Assembly: GCA_002010365.1 (NCBI GenBank) | Contig: MTNL01000058.1 | Coordinates: 1 to 5,520, forward strand | DNA length: 5,520 nt | Source of the DNA: Candidatus Acetothermia bacterium JdFR-50 | Lineage (GTDB): Bacteria; Bipolaricaulota; Bipolaricaulia; Bipolaricaulales; Bipolaricaulaceae | Direction of reading: 5' to 3' | In this document: positions 1-5,520 of the stretch, piece after piece | How the letters are laid out: each line of letters starts with the position of its first letter | Position numbering within the stretch: the first letter of the stretch is position 1 | Made by a program: the position numbers and the translations under genes | Notes under the pieces: model-generated | Databases searched by the model: none | What the model was told of the DNA's origin: nothing | What the model saw: only the letters and a program-made list of their open reading frames with translations

Positions 1-567
1 GGCTGGCGCGACTTCCCCGACGGGACCACGTTTGAGTTCGAGCTCAACACCAACGTGGGGAACACCATCCGCGACCAGATTTGCCAACTGTTCGTGGACG
101 ACGCCGCTTCTGTGGGAATCAAGGTCAATTACACCCCCATCGAGTTCAACGCCCTGGTGCAGAAGATCCTCGGCGGTCAAGCCGTGGCAGTGGTGATCGG
201 TCTTACCGGCGGCGTGGAACCCCACTTCGGTGCCAACGTGTATCGTTCCGACGGCAACCTTCACTTCTGGCACTACTCCGCTAAGGAGAACCCCACCCCG
301 GCGGAGCAGCGGATCGACGAGCTCATCGAGCTCGGTATCAAGACTTATGACTTCGACGAGGCCTATAAGTACTATTCCGAGCTGGCCAAGATCTTCGCTG
401 AGAATCTGTGGTTGATTTACACCGTTAACCAAGTCTATATGTACTGTTACTACGCGAACCTCAAGAACACCACTGAGTTCAGCCCCGCTGCGAACGCCCT
501 CGGCTTCTCCGACGTGATATGGAAGGAGAACCCCAACATGGTGGGTAATCGGGTGGTGGAGGGCTGA
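1..567 (+). CDS. Peptide-type ABC transporter substrate-binding protein, C-terminal part (5' end outside window)
   Basis: Frame 1 is open from the first base to the TGA at 565-567, giving 188 residues of a longer protein. The start codon lies outside the window, and the GTG at 55 is an internal Val. The text matches the C-terminal lobe of family 5 extracellular solute-binding proteins (DppA/OppA type): a segment reading roughly DGTTFEFELNTNVGNTIRDQ, then a helix and a GIKVNYTPIEFNALVQKI strand-helix unit in which the ligand lobe is rebuilt. Near the end come a 'YYSELAKIFAENLWLIYTVN' helix and an 'ALGFSDVIWKENPN' tail typical of this family. It would act outside the membrane, binding an oligopeptide or other solute and delivering it to the two permeases encoded next. 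The specificity cannot be read from this fragment. The signal peptide or lipobox would be upstream. Family assignment is confident; substrate is unknown. Confidence 0.9.
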   Translation, partial: GWRDFPDGTTFEFELNTNVGNTIRDQICQLFVDDAASVGIKVNYTPIEFNALVQKILGGQAVAVVIGLTGGVEPHFGANVYRSDGNLHFWHYSAKENPTPAEQRIDELIELGIKTYDFDEAYKYYSELAKIFAENLWLIYTVNQVYMYCYYANLKNTTEFSPAANALGFSDVIWKENPNMVGNRVVEG

Positions 568-582
568 GGTCACCTGGATTTA

Positions 583-620
583 AAGGGGGGCGGCTGTTGA
601 AGCCGTCCCCCTTGGTTTTT
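583..620 (+). terminator. Intrinsic terminator after the binding-protein gene
   Basis: A 13-bp stem is formed by 583-595 and 601-613 with a 5-nt loop (GTTGA). All positions are Watson-Crick except one G-U pair (590/606). It is followed by GG and a run of five T (616-620), with a second T5 at 625-629. It begins 15 bp after the binding-protein stop. It should end or strongly reduce transcription before the permease genes, which fits the usual need for far more binding protein than permease. Confidence 0.9.
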
Positions 621-625
621 ATACT
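597..625 (+). promoter_or_regulatory. Probable sigma-70-type promoter for the permease pair, embedded in the terminator
   Basis: A -35-like TTGAAG (597-602, 4 of 6 consensus bases) and a -10-like TATACT (620-625, 5 of 6) are separated by exactly 17 bp. The -35 sits at the terminator loop and the -10 starts in its T-tract. The predicted transcription start is about 632, next to the ATG at 634. This is a sequence inference; no transcript data are available. Confidence 0.6.
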
Positions 626-633
626 TTTTGGGG

Positions 634-1623
634 ATGATAAGCTACATCATTCGGCGCTTTCTATACATGATTCCTACCCTCTTGATAGTTTCCATCGTGA
701 GCTTTGCCGTTTTGCAATTGATGCCGGGTGATTTTACCACCACTTTCAAAATGGATCCTCGATTCAGCCGGGAAACGTTAAACAGGCTGATTGCACAATA
801 TGGCTTGGACAAGCCTTGGTACGTACGCTATTGGAAATGGATCACCGGAATCATCACTCGCGGTGACTTCGGGTATTCCCTTGCCACTCGGCAACCCGCT
901 TTTGATGCCTTGTTTAAGGGCCGATTGTCCTGGACCCTCCTCATGTCCTTCGGCACCTTGCTCTTCACCTGGTGCTTGGCGATTCCCATCGGCATATTCT
1001 CCGCCATCAGGCAGTACTCAGTAGCCGATTACGTGCTCACCTTCTTCGGTTTTTTAGGCCTTTCCATCCCCAATTTCTTCCTGGCATTGGTGATCATCTG
1101 GTTCCTGGTGGCAGTGGTGAATGTGGGTGCCCATGGACTGGGGGTAGGGGGGCTATTCGATGTGCAGTATATCAACGCCCCATGGAGCTGGGGAAAGTTT
1201 CTGAATTTCCTGTGGCATCTGTGGCCGATCATTATCGTGGTGGGAACGGCTGGAATGGCCGGTCTCATCCGCTATATGCGGGGCCAACTCCTCGACACCC
1301 TCGGACAGCCTTATGTGCTCACCGCTAGGGCCAAAGGGCTTTCGGAGCGGGTGGTGATCTACAAGCATGCTGTACGCAACGCTATCAACCCTTTGATCAC
1401 CATGCTGGGGATGTCACTCCCCGGTTTGTTCGAGGGAGCTTTCTTCACCGCCATTATCCTGGGCATCCCTTCAGTGGAACGGGCATTTTGGAACGCCCTA
1501 CGTCGCCAGGACGAATACGTGGTGATGTCGGGGCTGGTATTCTTCGCTTTCCTGCTTATGGTGGGAAACCTCCTGGGCGACATCATGCTCGCGTGGGTTG
1601 ACCCGAGAATCCGTTACGATTAA
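634..1623 (+). CDS. ABC transporter permease, DppB/OppB type
   Basis: This is a 329-residue inner-membrane permease of the dipeptide/oligopeptide/nickel importer class. It starts with the family-typical MISYIIRRFLYMIPTLL, the first membrane segment (about residues 10-29). A periplasmic loop contains 'YGLDKPWYVRYWKWI' and 'GDFGYSL'. Five further membrane segments lie near 100-124, 133-161, 196-214, 252-277 and 298-321. The cytoplasmic EAA loop, which docks the ATPase, is at about 227-259 (YVLTARAKGLSERVV...NAINPL). The protein ends with the characteristic DPRIRYD. Length is normal. ATG 634 is preferred over an in-frame TTG at 628 because it gives the canonical N-terminus. Neither has a Shine-Dalgarno at a workable distance: only GGGG directly abuts the ATG. 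With the promoter just upstream, translation is probably leaderless. It pairs with the next permease. Substrate unknown. Confidence 0.95.
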   Translation: MISYIIRRFLYMIPTLLIVSIVSFAVLQLMPGDFTTTFKMDPRFSRETLNRLIAQYGLDKPWYVRYWKWITGIITRGDFGYSLATRQPAFDALFKGRLSWTLLMSFGTLLFTWCLAIPIGIFSAIRQYSVADYVLTFFGFLGLSIPNFFLALVIIWFLVAVVNVGAHGLGVGGLFDVQYINAPWSWGKFLNFLWHLWPIIIVVGTAGMAGLIRYMRGQLLDTLGQPYVLTARAKGLSERVVIYKHAVRNAINPLITMLGMSLPGLFEGAFFTAIILGIPSVERAFWNALRRQDEYVVMSGLVFFAFLLMVGNLLGDIMLAWVDPRIRYD

Positions 1624-1627
1624 GGAG
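1622..1627 (+). promoter_or_regulatory. Ribosome binding site of the second permease, overlapping the first permease's stop codon
   Basis: AAGGAG lies 5 nt before ATG 1633 and overlaps the TAA at 1621-1623. This suggests translational coupling of the two permeases, giving equal amounts for a heterodimer. It also supports ATG 1633 as the start. Confidence 0.8.
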
Positions 1628-1632
1628 AAAAG

Positions 1633-2748
1633 ATGCTCCTTCTCAGAAATCCCCGGGAAATAGAGAAAGAGAAGGGAATTAGCCTTTGGCAGCTGGCGTG
1701 GAGGAGGTTCCGGCGCCATAAGGTGGGACGCGTGGGGGCGGTGATCGTCGGTTTCCTGTTTTTGGTGCTTATCTTCGCGGAGTTCATCTCTCCCTATCCG
1801 CACACGAAGCAATTCCGTTCTTTAACATACGCTCCCCCCACCAAGATCCACTTCTTCGATGAAAACGGACGGCTCACGTGGCCCTTCGTTTATAAAACGG
1901 CCCGGAAGCTCAATATGGAAACCTTCACCTGGGAGTTTTACGAGGACAAAAGCAAGAAATACCGGATAAAATTCTTCGTGCGCGGGCACAGGTACAAACT
2001 GCTTGGGCTGATCCCCACGGATATTCACCTCTTCGGGGTGGAGGGGGATGCGACCATCTTCCTTTTCGGCACAGACGAGATGGGCAGGGATCTCTTCTCC
2101 CGGGTAGTTATGGGCACTCGGGTGTCGTTGGTGGTAGGTCCTTTCGTCGTCGCCATTTCCTTCCCCATCGCTCTCCTCCTGGGAGGCATCTCGGGGTTCT
2201 ACGGCGGAGCCGTGGACATGTTTTTGCAACGGTTCTCGGAGGTGATCATGTCCTTCCCCCGCTTGCCCTTGTGGCTTTCTTTGGGCTTGGCGTTGCCCAA
2301 GGGTTGGAGCCCCACTATGCGGTTCTTCGGGATTGTGCTCATCATGTCAATGATCGGCTGGGCCGGGCTGGCCCGTGTCATCCGGGGTCAGGTACTTTCT
2401 ATCAGGTCTATGGACTTCACCGAGGCGGCGCGGGCCATCGGAGCCCATGATCTCCGGATCATTGTGCGGCATATAGTTCCGAACCTGACCTCTTACCTGA
2501 TCGTAGCTGCCACTCTTACCGTGCCCGGTGCCATCTTGGGCGAATCCGGGCTCAGTTTCTTGGGAATCGGGATTCACGAGCCCATGGTCTCCTGGGGGCT
2601 TCTCCTCTCCAAAGCGAACACCGCGGCCACCATCCAAAGTTATCCATGGCTCCTGATCCCGGGGATATTCATCACCGTTACGGTCTTGGCGTTCAACTTC
2701 CTGGGCGATGCCCTGAGGGACGCCTTCGATCCCTTCAGGGTGGTGTAA
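1633..2748 (+). CDS. ABC transporter permease, DppC/OppC type, with extended extracytoplasmic segment
   Basis: This is a 371-residue permease partner of the preceding gene, 9 bp downstream of it. A cytoplasmic basic N-terminus (WRRFRRHKVGRVGA) leads into membrane segment 1 (about 33-53, ending ISPYP). The family hallmark GTDEMGRDLFSRVVMGTRVSL is at 146-166. The EAA loop is at about 260-287 (DFTEAARAIGAHDLRIIVRHIVPN), and 'GESGLSFLGIGI' is at 303-314. The C-terminus is 'NFLGDALRDAFDPF'. Residues about 55-140 form an extra soluble segment between membrane segment 1 and the GTDEMGRD motif, making the protein longer than the roughly 300-residue DppC of E. coli. I recall similar extended OppC proteins from thermophilic lineages. 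No ATPase gene follows: the 3' end runs 14 bp into a convergent gene, with no intrinsic terminator after the stop. Confidence 0.95.
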   Translation: MLLLRNPREIEKEKGISLWQLAWRRFRRHKVGRVGAVIVGFLFLVLIFAEFISPYPHTKQFRSLTYAPPTKIHFFDENGRLTWPFVYKTARKLNMETFTWEFYEDKSKKYRIKFFVRGHRYKLLGLIPTDIHLFGVEGDATIFLFGTDEMGRDLFSRVVMGTRVSLVVGPFVVAISFPIALLLGGISGFYGGAVDMFLQRFSEVIMSFPRLPLWLSLGLALPKGWSPTMRFFGIVLIMSMIGWAGLARVIRGQVLSIRSMDFTEAARAIGAHDLRIIVRHIVPNLTSYLIVAATLTVPGAILGESGLSFLGIGIHEPMVSWGLLLSKANTAATIQSYPWLLIPGIFITVTVLAFNFLGDALRDAFDPFRVV

Positions 2749-4471
2749 GCCAGTCCCGCAGGGCGCGGTCCAGCTCGGGAAGCTCCAATCCCAGTACCTC
2801 AGCTGTGGCCCGATAAGGGCTCGCCCCTTGGGCCAAGGCCTCCCACAGGGCCGTGATCCCTTCCTTCCCGTGTTGCTGGAGGAGGAAGAGGACCAACGCT
2901 CCGGCCTCCGCTTCCGCCACCTCCGTGGGATAGCGGAAAAGGGGCTGGGTCAGGGAAACCCACCGGCCTTCCCGTAGGATCCTCACGGCCTCCTCCCGGA
3001 AATCCCGCTCCGGCCAAGAAAGGTAGAACGTAAGCCCCTCTACCAGGGCTTCAAACCGGGGAAGACCCAGGGGGGAGACGGCGGCGAGAACGAAGCGCAC
3101 CACTACCTCGGGGAGCTCCTCCACATCGGAATCCGTCCACACCACTCCCCAGGGAAGCTGTACTTCGGCTGGGGGTTCCAGGAAACAGACGACGATCCGT
3201 TCGGGAAGATCTTCCTCCCCCATGTCCCAGAAGTCCCGGGCACGGTCCAGGGCCGCCACGGCCTGGGTGAGGGCGATTCCCGCCGGCTCGTTCTTCGGGA
3301 CGCCCAACGCCCGGATCCGCCCCTGTTCCAGCACGGGTAGGGAAGCCAGGCTTTCCAAGAACTCCCCGAGTGCCCCTCCGCCGTATTGGGCCAGCGCGGC
3401 CCGTGGCTCCCCCAGCGCGAGATAGGCCATGGCCCGCAGCTTCGCGGCCTCTTCGCCCTCCATTCCCTCGAGCATCCGGAGGGCTTCGCTCGGCTTGCCG
3501 GAATGGAGGGACGCCGTCGCTGAAAGGATGGGGTCATCCGCGGCCGCGGCGGCTCCCTGGGCAAGCCACTTTTCCCACCGGCGGGCAAACCCCTCTGGGG
3601 GCATCCCCACGGCCTCTGCCCCCGCCTCCCAGCCGGGGGCAAGCCAAAAAGCTCTCACCCCTTCGGGACCAAACTCCTCCAGGACGAACTTCGCGAAGGC
3701 GGCGGCCACGGCCTCCCAACTGGGTCCGGTCCGGTACGAGCGGCGCATGGCCCCGGCCACGGACGCCAGGAGTTCCAGAGTGGGGGCGACACTTGCCCAA
3801 GGGGCGTCCAGCAGGAAATAGATCTCCTCCCAAAAATCAGGGGGCAAGAGGATCTCGGGGCTTTGAAAGAGAAACTGCCACCGCGTGGCTTGCCCGTAGG
3901 CCACTGCCTTCGCGGTCCAGTCGGACTCGGGGGCATCCAAGTAGACGGCGAGCCCCCGGGCGAACACCCGATTGCCAGGACCCCCGTACGCCAAAGCACA
4001 CGCTAACCGAGCCAGAGCCCCCATGGCGGGACCCCCGAGGGGGATGTCCACCACGGCCAGGGGAACCACCTCCTCCACGAACCTGAGCGAAAAGGCCTGG
4101 GAGAACTCGGCCATGTCCCGGTAGACGTATACGTGGATCTCATCGGGCAGGACTCCCTCCGGTATCCTCAGCTGCTCCACCACCCGTTCCCATTGCCGGG
4201 CAAGCCCGTAGGCCAGGCGGGAGGCTTCATCGGCCGCAGTACTGGCCTTCAGATAGTGCAGCACCACCGGCCCTGCCCTTGCCTCGCCCAGCGGGCTTTT
4301 AGCCCTCCGATAGGCGGGCCAAGCCCAGAAGACGAGCAAGCCCAGCACCATCGCTATGGACAGGCCGAGTGCCATTCCCCCGAGGACCCAGAAGAATTTC
4401 CCATGTCGCCTCGGACGATCCCCGGGGTGATGGTTCCGTTGTGAAACGTCGTGCCACGGATTTCTGCACAT
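2735..4471 (-). CDS. Membrane-anchored protein with two tandem degenerate peptidase-MA-like domains (probable pseudopeptidase)
   Basis: The product has 578 residues: a short basic cytoplasmic tail (1-26), one membrane segment (about 27-51), then a soluble, presumably extracytoplasmic, body. Domain 1 (about 68-305) resembles gluzincin-fold peptidase-MA-like proteins: a strand pair ending IHVYVY (112-117), then a helix where HExxH is expected but CALAY (158-162) stands, then RGLAVYLDA (172-180) in place of the usual EGLA-Y. It closes with 'KFVLEEFGPEGVRAFW' and 'RRWEKWL'. Residues about 312-365 look like one or two TPR helix pairs (SGKPSEALRMLEG, ALGEPRAALAQY). Domain 2 (about 396-575) repeats the plan: RIVVCFLEP, FVLAA (460-464) at the HExxH position, VEGLTFYLS (477-485) with the Glu retained, then FLLQQHGKEGITALWEAL and 'LDRALRDWL'. 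Zinc proteolysis is therefore unlikely; a binding or scaffold role is inferred. Start chosen by AGGAG 8 nt upstream. Family assignment is by pattern and moderately sure. Confidence 0.72.
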   Translation of the reverse strand: MCRNPWHDVSQRNHHPGDRPRRHGKFFWVLGGMALGLSIAMVLGLLVFWAWPAYRRAKSPLGEARAGPVVLHYLKASTAADEASRLAYGLARQWERVVEQLRIPEGVLPDEIHVYVYRDMAEFSQAFSLRFVEEVVPLAVVDIPLGGPAMGALARLACALAYGGPGNRVFARGLAVYLDAPESDWTAKAVAYGQATRWQFLFQSPEILLPPDFWEEIYFLLDAPWASVAPTLELLASVAGAMRRSYRTGPSWEAVAAAFAKFVLEEFGPEGVRAFWLAPGWEAGAEAVGMPPEGFARRWEKWLAQGAAAAADDPILSATASLHSGKPSEALRMLEGMEGEEAAKLRAMAYLALGEPRAALAQYGGGALGEFLESLASLPVLEQGRIRALGVPKNEPAGIALTQAVAALDRARDFWDMGEEDLPERIVVCFLEPPAEVQLPWGVVWTDSDVEELPEVVVRFVLAAVSPLGLPRFEALVEGLTFYLSWPERDFREEAVRILREGRWVSLTQPLFRYPTEVAEAEAGALVLFLLQQHGKEGITALWEALAQGASPYRATAEVLGLELPELDRALRDWLTPP

Positions 4472-4479
4472 AAGTGAGT

Positions 4480-4484
4480 CTCCT
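4480..4484 (-). promoter_or_regulatory. Ribosome binding site of the pseudopeptidase gene
   Basis: AGGAG on the minus strand lies 8 nt upstream of the ATG at 4471-4469. It supports that start over later Met codons, the next of which falls inside the membrane segment. Confidence 0.7.
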
Positions 4485-4604
4485 AGAGTATAAGGGGTCC
4501 GCGTTCCTTGGGGTAAGCAAAACGGTTGCGAGGAAGCCTTTATGTGAGATGTTTTTGGGTTTTATAATTATTGAGCGCCAAAACTACGCAAAGGGCATAA
4601 AGGG

Positions 4605-4612
4605 GGAGGTGA
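4605..4612 (+). promoter_or_regulatory. Strong ribosome binding site of the ParB-like gene
   Basis: GGAGGTGA, an extended match to the 16S anti-Shine-Dalgarno, lies 4 nt before ATG 4617 and fixes that start. It contrasts with the first permease gene, which has none. Confidence 0.85.
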
Positions 4613-4616
4613 GAGG

Positions 4617-5429
4617 ATGGCCAAGATAGCGGAGTTTCAGGAGCCGCTCTTGGGCCATACCCTTGAAATAGAGATGATTCCTCTGGAGGAGGTTAAGGTA
4701 ATCGAGATCCAGCGGAAGCCTTCGCAATACCACGTAAAGCGCCTCGTGGAATCCATGAGGAAGTTGGGCTTTCTCGTTCCGGTGATCGGGATACGCCGCA
4801 ACGGGCGCATTGTGATCATCGATGGCCAACACCGCTACCTGGCCGCGCGGGAGCTAGGAATCGGGGAGATTCCGGTAATTATCGTTCCCGAGAAGCTTGC
4901 TTTCGACCTCATGGAACTCAACGTGGAAAAGCAGATGTCATTACGGGAGAAGGCATACGTGGCCCTCAACGTCTACCGCTGGTGGCGCGATGTGGATCCG
5001 GAAAAGAAGGAAACGGACCGCGAGCTCCGGGATGCCGTCGAGTCGATCCACTACGTGACCCTTGGCCTTGCCTACGAGAAGGCCCCGAAGCTCTTCGGCT
5101 CCGCTTATGAGAGCATCCTACACCGGGTGGATCGCTGGCTAGACCTCCCCCTCACCGAGGCCTTGGCGACACGCGAGGCCCGGGCGGAAATGGTACTCGA
5201 GGTGGAGCGGTTGGTGCGGGAGGCGGTGGCGAAGCTCCAGGAACTCGGGGTGAACCATCCCTTCCTCCCCCGGGCAGTGGTCTCCTTCGCAAGCCCCATC
5301 GGAAGGAAACGCATCATCGAGGAAAGCTACGAGGAGGTGATGCGCAAGCTGGCCGAGAACGTGCGGGTGCTGCTGGAGGACCCGCGACGTTTTCTCTCCT
5401 TCCGCTTCGAGGAGGAACCGACGGTCTGA
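4617..5429 (+). CDS. Stand-alone ParB/Sulfiredoxin-domain protein, ParB-like
   Basis: The product has 270 residues. The N-terminal third (about 18-92) is a ParB N-terminal domain: IPLEEVKVIEIQRKPSQYHV, a helix VKRLVESMRKLG, 'FLVPVIGIRRNGRIVIIDGQHRYLAARELG' and IPVIIV. GQHRYLAA (70-77) sits where ParB carries the GERRxRA nucleotide-binding box, keeping the Gly and the second Arg. NVEKQMSLREKAYVAL (102-117) resembles the segment after this box in ParB. The rest (about 120-270) is predicted helical, with a distinctive FGSAYESILHRVDRWLDLPL (160-179) and a charged C-terminus. I see no clear KorB-type helix-turn-helix and no neighbouring parA. Canonical ParB binds parS, uses CTP and partners with ParA; this protein may be a DNA-binding or nucleotide-binding relative with another job. 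Domain call confident, function unknown. It is divergent from the pseudopeptidase and ends at a strong terminator. Confidence 0.88.
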   Translation: MAKIAEFQEPLLGHTLEIEMIPLEEVKVIEIQRKPSQYHVKRLVESMRKLGFLVPVIGIRRNGRIVIIDGQHRYLAARELGIGEIPVIIVPEKLAFDLMELNVEKQMSLREKAYVALNVYRWWRDVDPEKKETDRELRDAVESIHYVTLGLAYEKAPKLFGSAYESILHRVDRWLDLPLTEALATREARAEMVLEVERLVREAVAKLQELGVNHPFLPRAVVSFASPIGRKRIIEESYEEVMRKLAENVRVLLEDPRRFLSFRFEEEPTV

Positions 5430-5442
5430 GGCCCTCCTTTGG

Positions 5443-5484
5443 GACGAAAAAGGAGGGCCCCGTATGGGGCCCTCCTTTTTCGTC
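5443..5484. terminator. Strong bidirectional intrinsic terminator
   Basis: A perfect 19-bp inverted repeat (5443-5461 with 5466-5484) encloses a 4-nt loop, GTAT. The GC-rich inner stem is flanked by A5 on the left (5447-5451) and T5 on the right (5476-5480), so it works as a terminator read from either strand. It begins 14 bp after the stop of the ParB-like gene. The segment 5430-5440 is an 11-bp direct copy of part of the right arm (5468-5478) and could pair with 5449-5459 instead, giving a competing hairpin. Confidence 0.93.
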
Positions 5485-5497
5485 GAGAATCCCGGCC

Positions 5498-5520
5498 TCA
5501 GAACTCCGGGGGAGGCGGGG
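5498..5520 (-). CDS. Possible C-terminal tail of a convergent gene (rest outside window)
   Basis: On the minus strand, 5520-5498 can be read as codons ending in ...PPPPEF followed by TGA (5500-5498), 14 bp before the bidirectional terminator. The terminator's two-sided shape makes a convergent gene here likely. Seven codons cannot identify a product, and the reading frame itself is a guess based on stop position. Low confidence. Confidence 0.3.

Larger units (their letters stand above)
4472..4616. promoter_or_regulatory. Divergent intergenic region with AT-rich promoter core
   Basis: These 145 bp separate two divergent start codons. A perfect TATAAT (4563-4568, + strand) faces the ParB-like gene. 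The hexamer 17 bp upstream, TTATGT (4540-4545), is a poor -35. The predicted start is about 4575, giving a 42-nt leader with a good ribosome binding site. The same AT core reads TATAAA on the minus strand (4566-4561), which could serve the pseudopeptidase gene with a leader of about 83 nt. Minus-strand TATACT (4492-4487) is another -10 candidate, but its start would fall at about 4480 and leave most of the Shine-Dalgarno outside the mRNA. GCAA-N5-TTGC (4517-4529) is a small inverted repeat that might be an operator. Confidence 0.5.

Noticed and set aside
628..633. TTG at 628 as the start of the first permease
   Set aside because: It adds only Met-Gly before the canonical MISYIIRRFL start, has no ribosome binding site, and would lie upstream of the predicted transcription start.
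3370..4086. Long plus-strand open frame of 238 codons
   Set aside because: It is rich in Pro and Arg with no recognisable fold, and lies fully antisense to the pseudopeptidase gene, whose GC-biased third positions explain the lack of stops.
4432..4448. A parS-like half site (GTGAAACG at 4441-4448) near the ParB-like gene
   Set aside because: Only the right half matches the consensus; the left half does not, and the site lies inside codons of the pseudopeptidase gene.
2735..4471. Active zinc metallopeptidase
   Set aside because: No HExxH occurs anywhere in the translation, and the first domain also lacks the Glu of the EGLA-type motif.
4487..4492. Minus-strand TATACT as the main promoter of the pseudopeptidase gene
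   Set aside because: Its transcript would start near 4480 and leave most of the AGGAG Shine-Dalgarno (4484-4480) outside the mRNA, and there is no good -35; kept only as a minor possibility.
1..5520. Defence system, CRISPR array, mobile element or tRNA
   Set aside because: No spaced direct repeats, terminal inverted repeats, transposase or integrase motifs, or cloverleaf structures were seen on either strand.

Overview
This 5.5 kb window comes from a bacterial chromosome with moderately high GC. It is dense with genes: the longest stretch without one is the 145 bp gap between two divergent genes. No RNA genes, mobile elements, CRISPR arrays or phage signatures were seen. The extended OppC-type permease, the stand-alone ParB-like protein and a probable leaderless gene would fit a deep-branching, possibly thermophilic lineage such as Bipolaricaulota, Chloroflexota, Thermotogota or Deinococcota. 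That placement is inference; nothing here fixes the taxon.

Left part (1-2748, + strand): the C-terminal 188 residues of a peptide-type ABC transporter substrate-binding protein, an intrinsic terminator, then a DppB/OppB-type permease and a DppC/OppC-type permease spaced 9 bp apart. The three products would act together: the binding protein captures an oligopeptide or similar solute and passes it to the permease heterodimer. No ATPase gene follows, so the ATPases must be encoded elsewhere. A good promoter (TTGAAG, 17 bp, TATACT) lies inside the terminator and points to a start within 2 bp of the permease ATG. The permease mRNA is therefore probably leaderless and uncoupled from the binding-protein transcript.

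Middle (2735-4471, - strand): a 578-residue protein with one membrane anchor, convergent with the permease gene and overlapping its 3' end by 14 bp. It reads as two tandem peptidase-MA-like (gluzincin-fold) domains joined by a TPR-like linker. Domain 1 lacks the HExxH motif and the third-ligand Glu; domain 2 lacks HExxH. I read it as an extracytoplasmic pseudopeptidase. It is the most unusual gene in the window.

Right part (4617-5429, + strand): a 270-residue protein with an N-terminal ParB/Sulfiredoxin-type domain and an all-helical C-terminal region of unknown role. It has no parA partner or parS site and is divergent from the pseudopeptidase across an AT-rich promoter region. It ends at a strong, symmetrical hairpin that should terminate transcription from both sides, and the last bases may hold the tail of a convergent gene.
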